This document shows positions 9,397 to 17,010 of a DNA stretch of 64,000 nt, in pieces. The notes below the pieces were generated by a model that searched no databases, was not told the DNA's origin, and worked only from the letters and a program-made list of their open reading frames with translations. Source of the stretch: Oceaniglobus roseus (GTDB lineage Bacteria > Pseudomonadota > Alphaproteobacteria > Rhodobacterales > Rhodobacteraceae). How positions within the stretch are numbered: the stretch's first letter is position 1; every line of letters begins with the position of its first letter. The position numbers and the translations under genes were made by a program. The stretch lies in contig NZ_PNOS01000012.1 in assembly GCF_002869745.1 (NCBI RefSeq), positions 1 to 64,000 of the forward strand, written 5' to 3'.

Positions 9397-10506
9397 GTGA
9401 CCGATACCCTGAACTCGCGGCTGTCCGACTATGCCGCCATCGCCGCCGATCTGGGGGTCGATGCCGTCGCGCTGGTGCCCGGAGCGAACTTCACCCGTGC
9501 CGTGGGCCAGTCCTTCTCGAGCCACGAACGCCCGTTCCTGCTGGTGATCCCCGCCCGGGCCCCCGCGGCCGCGCTTGTCCCCAACCTCGAGCTCGGCAGC
9601 TGGGCGCAGGTCGGGTTCGACGGCGCGGTGTTCGACTGGCGCGACCAGGACGGATACGACAGGGCCTTCGCCGACCTCATGGCGCATCTGCACCTGTCCA
9701 CCCTTGCCGTCGAGGGGCAGGTGATGCGCGTCTTCGTGCACCACGCCCTCAAGAAAGCCCGGCCCGAGCTGCAGATTTCCGATGCCGAGCGCGAGATCTC
9801 GTCGCTCCGGATGATCAAGACCGAGGCCGACGTCGCCGCCATGCAGCGGGCCATCGACATTTCCGAGCGCGCGCTGCGCCGCACGCTCGACAGCGTGAAG
9901 CTGGGGCAGACGGAGAAGGAGATCGAGCAGACCCTCGTCGGCCTCCTGTTCGAGGAGGGGGCCGACGCGCTTGCCTTCTCGCCCATCGTCGCGGCCGGCG
10001 ACGGGTCCGCCCGGCCCCACGCCCACGCGCGGCACGACTACCGCGTGAAGGCGGGCGATGCCCTGCTGATCGACTTCGGCGCGCGCAAGGACGGCTTCTG
10101 CGCCGACATCACCCGGACCGTCTTCCTGCAGACCGTCAGCGACGAGGGGCGGGCGGTCTACGACACCGTGCTGCGCGCCAATCTCGCCGGGCTCGCGGTG
10201 ACGCGGGCCGGCGTGAGCGCCCACGACATCGACGATGCCGCGACCTCCGTGCTCGAGGCGTCGCCCTTCGCCGACCGCATCCGCACCAAGACCGGGCACG
10301 GGCTGGGCCGCGAGGTGCACGAGGCACCCTACGTCATGCGCGGCAATCACATGGTTCTGCCCGCGGGAACGGTTTACACCAACGAACCCGGGCTCTATCA
10401 GATCGGCAGTTTCGGGGTCAGGATCGAGGATGACGTGCTGGTGACCGAAACCGGCTACCGAACCCTGACCCGCTTTCCCAAGGACCTGCTGGTATTGCCA
10501 TGCTGA
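9397..10506 (+). CDS. M24-family Xaa-Pro aminopeptidase
   Basis: Metallopeptidase of the pita-bread fold (369 aa) expected to cleave N-terminal residues next to proline in imported peptides, in the cytoplasm. It has a creatinase-like N-terminal domain (~1-130) and a C-terminal catalytic domain with the metal-ligand segments LLIDFGARKDGFCADITRT, TGHGLGREVHE, NEPGLY and GVRIEDD. The GTG start at 9397 is preceded by GGCAGGAGC; it follows the hairpin after dppA. The gene overlaps the permease gene by 7 nt, so uptake and breakdown of peptides are coupled in one operon. Confidence 0.9.
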   Translation: MTDTLNSRLSDYAAIAADLGVDAVALVPGANFTRAVGQSFSSHERPFLLVIPARAPAAALVPNLELGSWAQVGFDGAVFDWRDQDGYDRAFADLMAHLHLSTLAVEGQVMRVFVHHALKKARPELQISDAEREISSLRMIKTEADVAAMQRAIDISERALRRTLDSVKLGQTEKEIEQTLVGLLFEEGADALAFSPIVAAGDGSARPHAHARHDYRVKAGDALLIDFGARKDGFCADITRTVFLQTVSDEGRAVYDTVLRANLAGLAVTRAGVSAHDIDDAATSVLEASPFADRIRTKTGHGLGREVHEAPYVMRGNHMVLPAGTVYTNEPGLYQIGSFGVRIEDDVLVTETGYRTLTRFPKDLLVLPC

Positions 10507-11507
10507 CCTATGTCCTCAGCCGATTGCTGACCTTCATCCCGACCTTCATCGGGGTGACGCTGATCTCGTTCAGCTTCATCCGCGCGCTGCCCGGCGATCC
10601 GATCGTGGTGATGGCGGGCGAGCGGGGGATCTCGCAGGAGCGCTACCTGGAGTTGCAGCAGCAGTTCGGCTTCGACCGGCCGATCGCCGTGCAGTTCTGG
10701 GACTACCTGACCGGCGTCCTGCACGGCGATCTCGGCAGCTCGTTCGTGACGAAGCGCCCGGTCTGGGACGAGTTCTTCGCGCTCTTCCCCGCGACCCTGG
10801 AACTTTCGGTCTGCGCGATGATCTTCGCCGTGTTCCTCGGGCTGCCGGCGGGCGTGATCGCCGCCGTCAACCGCGGCAAGCTGTTCGACCGCCTCCTGAT
10901 GTCGACGGCGCTGGTCGGCTATTCCATGCCGATCTTCTGGTGGGCGCTGCTGCTGATCATCGTGTTCTCCGGCAATCTCGGCTGGACGCCGGTGTCCGGG
11001 CGCATCGACCTGATCTACTATTTCCCCAATCCGACGGGCTTCATGCTGATCGACAGCATCGCGTCGGGGCAGAGCGGCGCCTTCCTGTCGGCCGTGCGGC
11101 ACCTGGTCCTGCCGACCATCGTCCTGGGAACCATCCCGCTTGCGGTCATCGCGCGGCAGACCCGTTCCGCCATGCTGGAAGTCCTGGGCGAGGATTACAT
11201 CCGCACGGCGCGCGCCAAGGGGATGTCGCCGTTCCGCATCAACGGCATCCATGCGGTCCGCAACGCCCTGATCCCCGTCATCACCGTGATCGGCCTGTCT
11301 GTCGGCACGCTCCTGGCCGGGGCGATCCTGACGGAGACGATCTTCAGCTGGCCGGGCATCGGCAAGTGGATGGTCGACAGCATCTTCCGCCGCGACTACC
11401 CGGTGGTGCAGGGCGGCCTGCTGCTGATCGCGGTGATGGTGATGGTCGTCAACCTGACCGTCGACGTGCTCTACGGTGTCATCAACCCGAAGATCAGGAA
11501 GCGCTGA
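10500..11507 (+). CDS. dppB: Peptide ABC transporter permease (DppB family)
   Basis: Inner-membrane permease subunit (335 aa) with about six transmembrane helices and the BPD_transp_1 signature. The EAA-type cytoplasmic loop for ATPase contact lies near residues 225-250 (LGEDYIRTARAKGMSP). The N-terminus (TYVLSRLLTFIPTFIGVTL) is typical of DppB/OppB. The ATG lies inside the end of the peptidase gene, indicating translational coupling. Confidence 0.93.
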   Translation: MLTYVLSRLLTFIPTFIGVTLISFSFIRALPGDPIVVMAGERGISQERYLELQQQFGFDRPIAVQFWDYLTGVLHGDLGSSFVTKRPVWDEFFALFPATLELSVCAMIFAVFLGLPAGVIAAVNRGKLFDRLLMSTALVGYSMPIFWWALLLIIVFSGNLGWTPVSGRIDLIYYFPNPTGFMLIDSIASGQSGAFLSAVRHLVLPTIVLGTIPLAVIARQTRSAMLEVLGEDYIRTARAKGMSPFRINGIHAVRNALIPVITVIGLSVGTLLAGAILTETIFSWPGIGKWMVDSIFRRDYPVVQGGLLLIAVMVMVVNLTVDVLYGVINPKIRKR

Positions 11508-11508
11508 G

Positions 11509-12414
11509 ATGGACGACGCTCTCTCCGGCGAAACGGCCGGCATCCACCAGCGTCCCGGCCGCCTGCGGGAATTCTGGTTCTACTTCCGCGAAAATCGCGG
11601 CGCGGTCATCGGGCTCTGGATCTTCGTGGTCTTCGCGATCCTGGCGGTGTTCGGCCCCTGGATCGCGCCGCACGATCCCACGGCGCAGTTCCGCGAGGCG
11701 ACCCTGCAGCCCCCCGCCTGGCAGGAGGGCGGCACCTGGACCTTCTTCCTCGGCACCGATCCGCTGGGCCGGGACATGCTGTCGCGGCTGATCGTCGGCG
11801 CGCGCTACTCGTTCTTCGTCGGCGTGATCGTCGTCACCGTCGCGGCCTCGGGAGGGATCCTGATCGGGCTGATCGCGGGCTTCTCGCCGAAGTGGCTCGA
11901 CAGCATCATCATGCGGATCATGGACATCATCCTCGCCTTCCCCTCGCTGCTGCTGGCGCTGGTGCTGGTGGCGGTGCTCGGGCCGTCGCTGACCAACGCG
12001 ATGATCGCCATCGCCATCGTCCTGCAACCCCACTACGTGCGCCTGACCCGCGCCAGCGTCATGTCCGAACGGCAGAAGGACTACGTGACCTCGGCGCGCG
12101 TCGCCGGGGCCGGGCTGCCGCGGCTGATGTTCGTCACCGTGCTGCCGAACTGCCTCGCGCCGATCATCGTGCAGGCGGCGCTGTCGTTCTCGACCGCGAT
12201 CCTCGATGCGGCGGCACTCGGCTTCCTCGGGATGGGCGCGCAGCCGCCGACGCCCGAATGGGGCACCATGCTGGCCGAGGCGCGGGAGTTCATCCTCCGG
12301 GCCTGGTGGGTCGTGACCTTTCCGGGCATCGCGATCCTCGTGACGGTGCTTGCCATCAACCTCATGGGGGACGGGCTGCGCGACGCGCTCGACCCCAAGC
12401 TGAAACGGAGCTGA
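11509..12414 (+). CDS. dppC: Peptide ABC transporter permease (DppC family)
   Basis: Second permease subunit (301 aa), partner of DppB. It has the OppC-type N-terminal segment, a first membrane helix near residues 35-55, the family sequence LGTDPLGRDMLSRL and an EAA-type loop (QKDYVTSARVAGAG). The ATG at 11509 lies 1 nt after the dppB stop with AGGAAGCG upstream; a longer in-frame extension into dppB is not needed. Confidence 0.92.
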   Translation: MDDALSGETAGIHQRPGRLREFWFYFRENRGAVIGLWIFVVFAILAVFGPWIAPHDPTAQFREATLQPPAWQEGGTWTFFLGTDPLGRDMLSRLIVGARYSFFVGVIVVTVAASGGILIGLIAGFSPKWLDSIIMRIMDIILAFPSLLLALVLVAVLGPSLTNAMIAIAIVLQPHYVRLTRASVMSERQKDYVTSARVAGAGLPRLMFVTVLPNCLAPIIVQAALSFSTAILDAAALGFLGMGAQPPTPEWGTMLAEAREFILRAWWVVTFPGIAILVTVLAINLMGDGLRDALDPKLKRS

Positions 12415-12417
12415 GCG

Positions 12418-13395
12418 ATGACCTTGCTGCGCATCCGCAACCTCAGCGTCGACTTCGCGACCGCGTCCGGATCGTTCCGGGCCGTCGATTCCGTCGACCA
12501 GGATGTCGACACCGGCGAGATCCTGGCGATCGTCGGCGAAAGCGGATCCGGCAAGTCGGTCTCGATGCTGGCCGTCATGGGGCTTTTGCCGTGGACCGCG
12601 AAGATCACCGCGGACGAGATCAGCTTCGACGGTCAGGACCTGCTGAACATCGGCACGCGCGCGCGCCGGCGGATCGTCGGCAACGACCTCGCGATGATCT
12701 TCCAGGAGCCGATGTCCTCGCTCAACCCCTGTTTTACGGTCGGATGGCAGGTGAAGGAGGCGCTGCGCTTCCACCTCGGCCTCGACCGCCGTGCCCGCCA
12801 TGCCCGTGCGATCGACCTGTTCGAACAGGTCGGCATCCCGGACCCGGAAAAGCGGCTGTCGGCCTTCCCCCACCAGCTGTCCGGCGGGATGAGCCAGCGG
12901 GTGATGATCGCCATGGCCATCGCCTGCAAGCCCAAGCTGCTGATCGCGGACGAACCGACGACGGCGCTCGACGTGACGATCCAGGCGCAGATCCTCGACC
13001 TGCTCGCCGCGCTGCGCGAGGAGACCGGCATGGCGCTGGTGCTGATCACCCACGACATGGGCGTGGTGGCCGAAACCGCCGAGCGGGTCAGCGTCCAGTA
13101 TGCCGGCCAGAAGATCGAGGAGCAGCCGGTCGTCGACCTGTTCGAACGGCCGCACCACCCCTACACCGCCGCGCTGCTCGACGCGCTGCCGGAGAAGGCC
13201 ACCGAGCGGATGCTGCCGACGATCCCTGGCGTCGTGCCGGGACAGTTCGACCGCCCCGCCGGCTGCCTGTTCTCCCCGCGCTGCAAGTTCGCACAGGCCA
13301 ATTGCAGAACGACGCCGCCCCCGGCGCTGGGACCGGAGCTTGGCTATGCGCGCTGCTTCTATCCGCTCAACACCGGCGAAAGGATCGCATCATGA
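12418..13395 (+). CDS. dppD: Peptide ABC transporter ATPase (DppD family)
   Basis: Cytoplasmic ATPase (325 aa) powering the importer. Walker A is GESGSGKS (~39-46), signature LSGGMSQR (~160), Walker B LLIADEPT (~180) and H-loop ITHDMG; the C-terminus has the oligopeptide/dipeptide extension with the Cys-rich GCLFSPRCKFA segment that often carries an Fe-S cluster in this family. It starts 3 nt after dppC. Confidence 0.93.
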   Translation: MTLLRIRNLSVDFATASGSFRAVDSVDQDVDTGEILAIVGESGSGKSVSMLAVMGLLPWTAKITADEISFDGQDLLNIGTRARRRIVGNDLAMIFQEPMSSLNPCFTVGWQVKEALRFHLGLDRRARHARAIDLFEQVGIPDPEKRLSAFPHQLSGGMSQRVMIAMAIACKPKLLIADEPTTALDVTIQAQILDLLAALREETGMALVLITHDMGVVAETAERVSVQYAGQKIEEQPVVDLFERPHHPYTAALLDALPEKATERMLPTIPGVVPGQFDRPAGCLFSPRCKFAQANCRTTPPPALGPELGYARCFYPLNTGERIAS

Positions 13396-14354
13396 CCGAT
13401 ACCGCGGTGATGCATGCCAGGGGGCTCGAGCGGCACTATTCGGTGAGCGGCGGGCTGCTGAGGAAAAGCCGCACGCTCAGGGCCGTCGGCGGCGTCGATT
13501 TCGAGGTGGTCCCCGGCAAGACGCTCGCCGTAGTCGGCGAAAGCGGCTGCGGCAAGTCCACGCTCGCGCGGATGGTCGCGATGATCGAGGAGCCGACCTC
13601 GGGCACGCTCACGCTCGACGGGCGGGAGGTGCGGCCGGACAGCTGGGCCGATCTGCGCCAGGACGTCCAGATCGTGTTCCAGGACCCCTACGGATCGCTG
13701 AACCCGCGCCAGCGGATCGGCACGATCCTGATGGAGCCGCTGGTGATCAACACCAGCCTTTCCCGCGCCGAACGCGAGGCCAAGGCGCGCGACATCCTCA
13801 AGCTCGTCGGCCTCAGGCAGGAGCATTTCGACCGCTACCCGCACATGTTCTCGGGCGGCCAGCGCCAGCGCATCGCGGTCGCCCGCGCGCTGATGCTGGA
13901 CCCGAAGGTGCTGGTCCTGGACGAACCCGTCTCGGCCCTCGACCTGTCGATCCAGAGCGCGATCCTGAACCTGCTTCTGGGCCTGCAGGACCGCATGCAG
14001 CTGGCCTACATGTTCATCAGCCACGATCTCAGCGTCGTGCGGCACATGGCGGACGACGTCATCGTGATGTACCTCGGCCGCGCGGTCGAGAAGGGGCCCA
14101 AGGAGGCGCTGTTCGCCGCGCCGAAGCATCCCTATACCGTCGCGCTCCTGTCGGCGACGCCGCAGGCCGATCCCGGCCGCAAGAAGTCCCGCATCAAGCT
14201 GGAGGGCGAGCTGCCGTCGCCGCTCTCGGTGCCGCCCGGCTGCCCGTTCGCGCCGCGGTGCCGGAAGGTGCAGCCGCGATGCCGCGCCGAGCGTCCCGAA
14301 CTCGGAACCGGGGCGCACGCCGCCGCCTGCTTCTTCCCCGACAACAGCGACTAG
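13392..14354 (+). CDS. dppF: Peptide ABC transporter ATPase (DppF family)
   Basis: Second ATPase of the importer (320 aa), overlapping dppD by an ATGA. Walker [10 protein letters not shown], signature FSGGQRQR, Walker B VLVLDEPVSALD and H-loop ISHDLS are complete, as is the C-terminal extension GCPFAPRCRK. With dppABCD it makes a complete importer; the last gene of the operon. Confidence 0.93.
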   Translation: MTDTAVMHARGLERHYSVSGGLLRKSRTLRAVGGVDFEVVPGKTLAVVGESGCGKSTLARMVAMIEEPTSGTLTLDGREVRPDSWADLRQDVQIVFQDPYGSLNPRQRIGTILMEPLVINTSLSRAEREAKARDILKLVGLRQEHFDRYPHMFSGGQRQRIAVARALMLDPKVLVLDEPVSALDLSIQSAILNLLLGLQDRMQLAYMFISHDLSVVRHMADDVIVMYLGRAVEKGPKEALFAAPKHPYTVALLSATPQADPGRKKSRIKLEGELPSPLSVPPGCPFAPRCRKVQPRCRAERPELGTGAHAAACFFPDNSD

Positions 14355-14366
14355 GATCGGGCCACG

Positions 14367-14385
14367 CCGCCCGCAGGCCGGGCGG
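14367..14385. terminator. Hairpin between convergent dppF and metal-ATPase genes
   Basis: A 7-bp GC-rich stem (CCGCCCG at 14367-14373 with CGGGCGG at 14379-14385, 5-nt loop) lies in the 73-bp convergent gap. There is no T-tract, so function as a terminator is only likely. Confidence 0.4.
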
Positions 14386-14427
14386 GCATCGTCCGGTCCC
14401 TCGATCTCGGCCGCTGGATCCCGCCCG

Positions 14428-16389
14428 TCAGCCGGGGGGCGGACCGCCCGGGGCGGCCCGGCCCGCAACGTCGCTCTCCGCGCCGGAGGGGGCGATGCGC
14501 AGGGCGCGCAGGGCGTTCAGGATCACCGCGACGTCGATCGCCTCCTGCAACAGCGCGCCCTCGACCGGGGTCAGGTATCCCGCCGCCGCGGCCAGCATGG
14601 CAAGGACCGACAGGCCGATCCCGGCGACGACGCTTTCCACCGCGATGCGCCGCGCGGCGAGGGCGATCTCGATCCCCTGGCACAGCCGGTCGATCCGGTC
14701 CACCAGCAGCACCACGTCCGAAGCCTCGGCCGAGGCGGCGGCGCCCCGCGCGCCCATGGCCACGCCCACGTCCGCCGCGGCAAGGGCGGGCGCGTCGTTC
14801 ACCCCGTCGCCCACCATCATCACCGGCCCGCGCTTCCTCTCGGTCAGGACCAGCAGCACCTTGCCGTCCGGGCTCAGCCCCGCCCGCACGGCGTCGAGCC
14901 CGAGCCCCTCGGTCACCCGCTCGGCCCCCTCGGCGCGGTCGCCGGTGGCCAGCAGGATGCGCGCGATGCCGTTGCGGCGCAGCCGGTCCAGCATCGCGGC
15001 CGCATCGCCGCGCAGCGGGTCGGACATGACGAGGTGCCCCGCCATCCGGCCGTCGACCCCCAAGGCGACCTGCACCGCCCCCGCGCCCGCTCGGGGCAGT
15101 TGCCCGTCCGGAAGCCCGAGGCGGGCGGCCACGAATCCCGCCGACCCCACGACCACATCCCGCCCCTCCACCCGGCCGAGGACGCCGTCCCCCGGCACCT
15201 CCGTCACCGACTCGGGCACCGGCAGCGCCAGCCCGCGCGCCTGCGCCGCGGCGACGACCGCCTGGGCGACCGGGTGGCGCGACGCCTGGTCCAGCGCCGC
15301 GGCGAGGCGCAGGATCGCGTTCTCGTCCAGCGTGCCGCTGCGCAGGACCGAGACGATCTGCGGCCGCCCGTCGGTCAGCGTGCCGGTCTTGTCCAGCACC
15401 ACGGTGTGGATCCGCGCCATCGTCTCGAGCGTCCCGGCCCCCTTGATCAGCACCCCGAAGGCGGCGGCCCGCGACAGCCCCGCGACCAGCGCCACCGGCA
15501 CCGCGAGGATCAGCGGGCAAGGGGTGGCGACGACCAGCACGGCGACCGCACGGATCGGATCCCCGGTGAACCACCAGGCGGTCCCGGCGATCGCCAGCGT
15601 GACGGCGAGGAACCCCATCGACGAGCGGTCCGCCAGCCGCGCCATCGGCGCCTTCGAGGCCTGCGCCGCCTCGACCAGCCGCACGATCCCGGCGAAGGTG
15701 CTGTCGCGGGCGTCGCGGGTCGCGCGCAGGTCGAACGGTGCCGCGGCATTGGTGACGCCGCTCAGGATCTCGCCGCCCTCCGCCACGCGGGCCGGCAGGG
15801 ACTCCCCGGTCAGGGCCGAGGTGTCGACGAAGGCCGTGCCGGAGGCCAGCGTGCCGTCCACCGGGACCACGTCGCCCTGGCGGATCAGCAGCCGGTCGCC
15901 CGGGGCGATCCGGTCGAGCGGCACCTCCTCCAGCCCGCCGTTCCGGTGGCGCGTCGCGCTGCGCGGCACCCGCGCCAGCAGGGCGTGCATCTCGCGTCGC
16001 GCCCGGCCCGCGGCATAGCGTTCAAGGAAGCTGCCCCCGGCGTACATCACCGCCACCACCGCCGCGGCCAGCGCCTCGCCGAAGGCCAGCGCGGCGGACA
16101 TCGAGAGCGCGGCCACGATGTCGAGTCCGACCTCTCCCTCGCGCAGGCTGTGCAGGATCTCGACCAGCAGCGCGGCGAGGGCGGGCAGCACCCCCGCGGC
16201 CCAGGCGAGGGTGGCAAGGTCGGGGCGGCCGACCGCCGACAGGGCAAGCCCCGCGAGAAGTCCGAGGAGCGCGAGGGCAAGGAGCGCCACCGCCAGGCGG
16301 TCGGCGCGGCGGTGGCGCGTGTCCTGCTGCGCACCGGACGTGGGGGCCGTGTCCGTGGGGCGGGGGAGGGGGGGCGTGTGCGGCATCAT
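14428..16389 (-). CDS. P1B-type metal-transporting ATPase with TPC motif
   Basis: Metal-exporting inner-membrane ATPase (653 aa from the tandem ATGs at 16389). The membrane metal-site motif is TPCPL, not the CPC of Cu/Zn pumps; TPC is the mark of the P1B-5 group, whose known member Nia of Sinorhizobium meliloti moves Ni/Fe (family knowledge; substrate here inferred). Also visible are TGES, DKTGTLT with phosphorylated Asp, the P1B-specific HP dipeptide (SRHPVAQAV) and GDGVNDAPAL. No N-terminal HMA domain and no C-terminal hemerythrin are present. An Fnr-type box lies 88 nt upstream of the start. Confidence 0.88.
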   Translation of the reverse strand: MMPHTPPLPRPTDTAPTSGAQQDTRHRRADRLAVALLALALLGLLAGLALSAVGRPDLATLAWAAGVLPALAALLVEILHSLREGEVGLDIVAALSMSAALAFGEALAAAVVAVMYAGGSFLERYAAGRARREMHALLARVPRSATRHRNGGLEEVPLDRIAPGDRLLIRQGDVVPVDGTLASGTAFVDTSALTGESLPARVAEGGEILSGVTNAAAPFDLRATRDARDSTFAGIVRLVEAAQASKAPMARLADRSSMGFLAVTLAIAGTAWWFTGDPIRAVAVLVVATPCPLILAVPVALVAGLSRAAAFGVLIKGAGTLETMARIHTVVLDKTGTLTDGRPQIVSVLRSGTLDENAILRLAAALDQASRHPVAQAVVAAAQARGLALPVPESVTEVPGDGVLGRVEGRDVVVGSAGFVAARLGLPDGQLPRAGAGAVQVALGVDGRMAGHLVMSDPLRGDAAAMLDRLRRNGIARILLATGDRAEGAERVTEGLGLDAVRAGLSPDGKVLLVLTERKRGPVMMVGDGVNDAPALAAADVGVAMGARGAAASAEASDVVLLVDRIDRLCQGIEIALAARRIAVESVVAGIGLSVLAMLAAAAGYLTPVEGALLQEAIDVAVILNALRALRIAPSGAESDVAGRAAPGGPPPG

Positions 16390-16469
16390 GGGTCCGGGGC
16401 GGCTTTGCGGGCGGCGCGGGACTGGATCCGCCCTGCCGCCATCGGAACCACGGATCGGCACGCCGGTCC

Positions 16470-16483
16470 ATGACGCAGATCAA
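16470..16483 (-). promoter_or_regulatory. Fnr/FixK-type box, P1B ATPase promoter
   Basis: ATGAC-GCAG-ATCAA, one mismatch from the TTGAY-N4-RTCAA dyad. The centre is 88 nt upstream of the metal-ATPase start, a little further than most copies in this block. Confidence 0.5.
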
Positions 16484-16544
16484 GCCCGGCGCCCTTTCAC
16501 GTCCGCCACCGGCGCGCCGGACCGCCTTGCGGCGACTGGCGCGC

Positions 16545-16748
16545 CTACTTCGTCGCGCCCTCGGTCGTCGCGTCCGCCGGTGCCGGGGCCGATCCGGTCG
16601 CCTCCGTGCCCGACACACCCGGTGTCTCGGGCGCGCCCAGCCAGCGGCCGAGATCGCCGCCCCACCAGAAGAACGCGCGGGGGGCGAGAAGGACCGCCAG
16701 TATCGCGGCGATCCAGCCGCTCACGTTCGAAGCTGCGTCCCGGCTCAT
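16545..16748 (-). CDS. Small single-helix membrane protein
   Basis: A 67-aa protein not recognised as a named family. One hydrophobic segment (~9-27, GWIAAILAVLLAPRAFFWW) is followed by a short soluble Pro/Ala/Thr-rich tail. The start is well supported: CGGAGGTCGGG precedes the ATG at 16748. It lies between the P1B ATPase and the divergent phaC, so it may be co-transcribed with the ATPase. An Fnr-type box lies 126 nt upstream. Confidence 0.6.
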   Translation of the reverse strand: MSRDAASNVSGWIAAILAVLLAPRAFFWWGGDLGRWLGAPETPGVSGTEATGSAPAPADATTEGATK

Positions 16749-16866
16749 CCCGACCTCCGTGATGTGGCCCGCACATGCCGGGGCCACGTTGCGCTGTTCT
16801 CCATACCGCCGCAGATCCGCCGCCTTGGCATTGATCGCGCGCAATCGCGCCACCTCCGCCGGAACG

Positions 16867-16880
16867 TTGACCGACATCAA
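16867..16880 (+). promoter_or_regulatory. Fnr/FixK-type box, phaC / small membrane protein promoter
   Basis: TTGAC-CGAC-ATCAA, a full match to the dyad, in the divergent gap. The centre is 137 nt from the phaC start and 126 nt from the leftward small gene, so the leaders would be longer than elsewhere. Confidence 0.6.
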
Positions 16881-17010
16881 TGACGGCGGGAAGCCGCGCC
16901 GATCCAATGGCACCGGATCCGGCCGCCCGCACGGCGAAGACCGGCAGACCCCTTGGCCGAGCGGACCGCGTGCGGTGCGGCGGCGGGGATCGACCAGATC
17001 GGGAGAAACG

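Noticed and set aside
13100-16018. Rightward open frame of over 900 codons across dppD-dppF and the metal ATPase
   Set aside because: It covers well-supported genes on both strands in the wrong frame and has low-complexity Arg/Ser/Pro composition.
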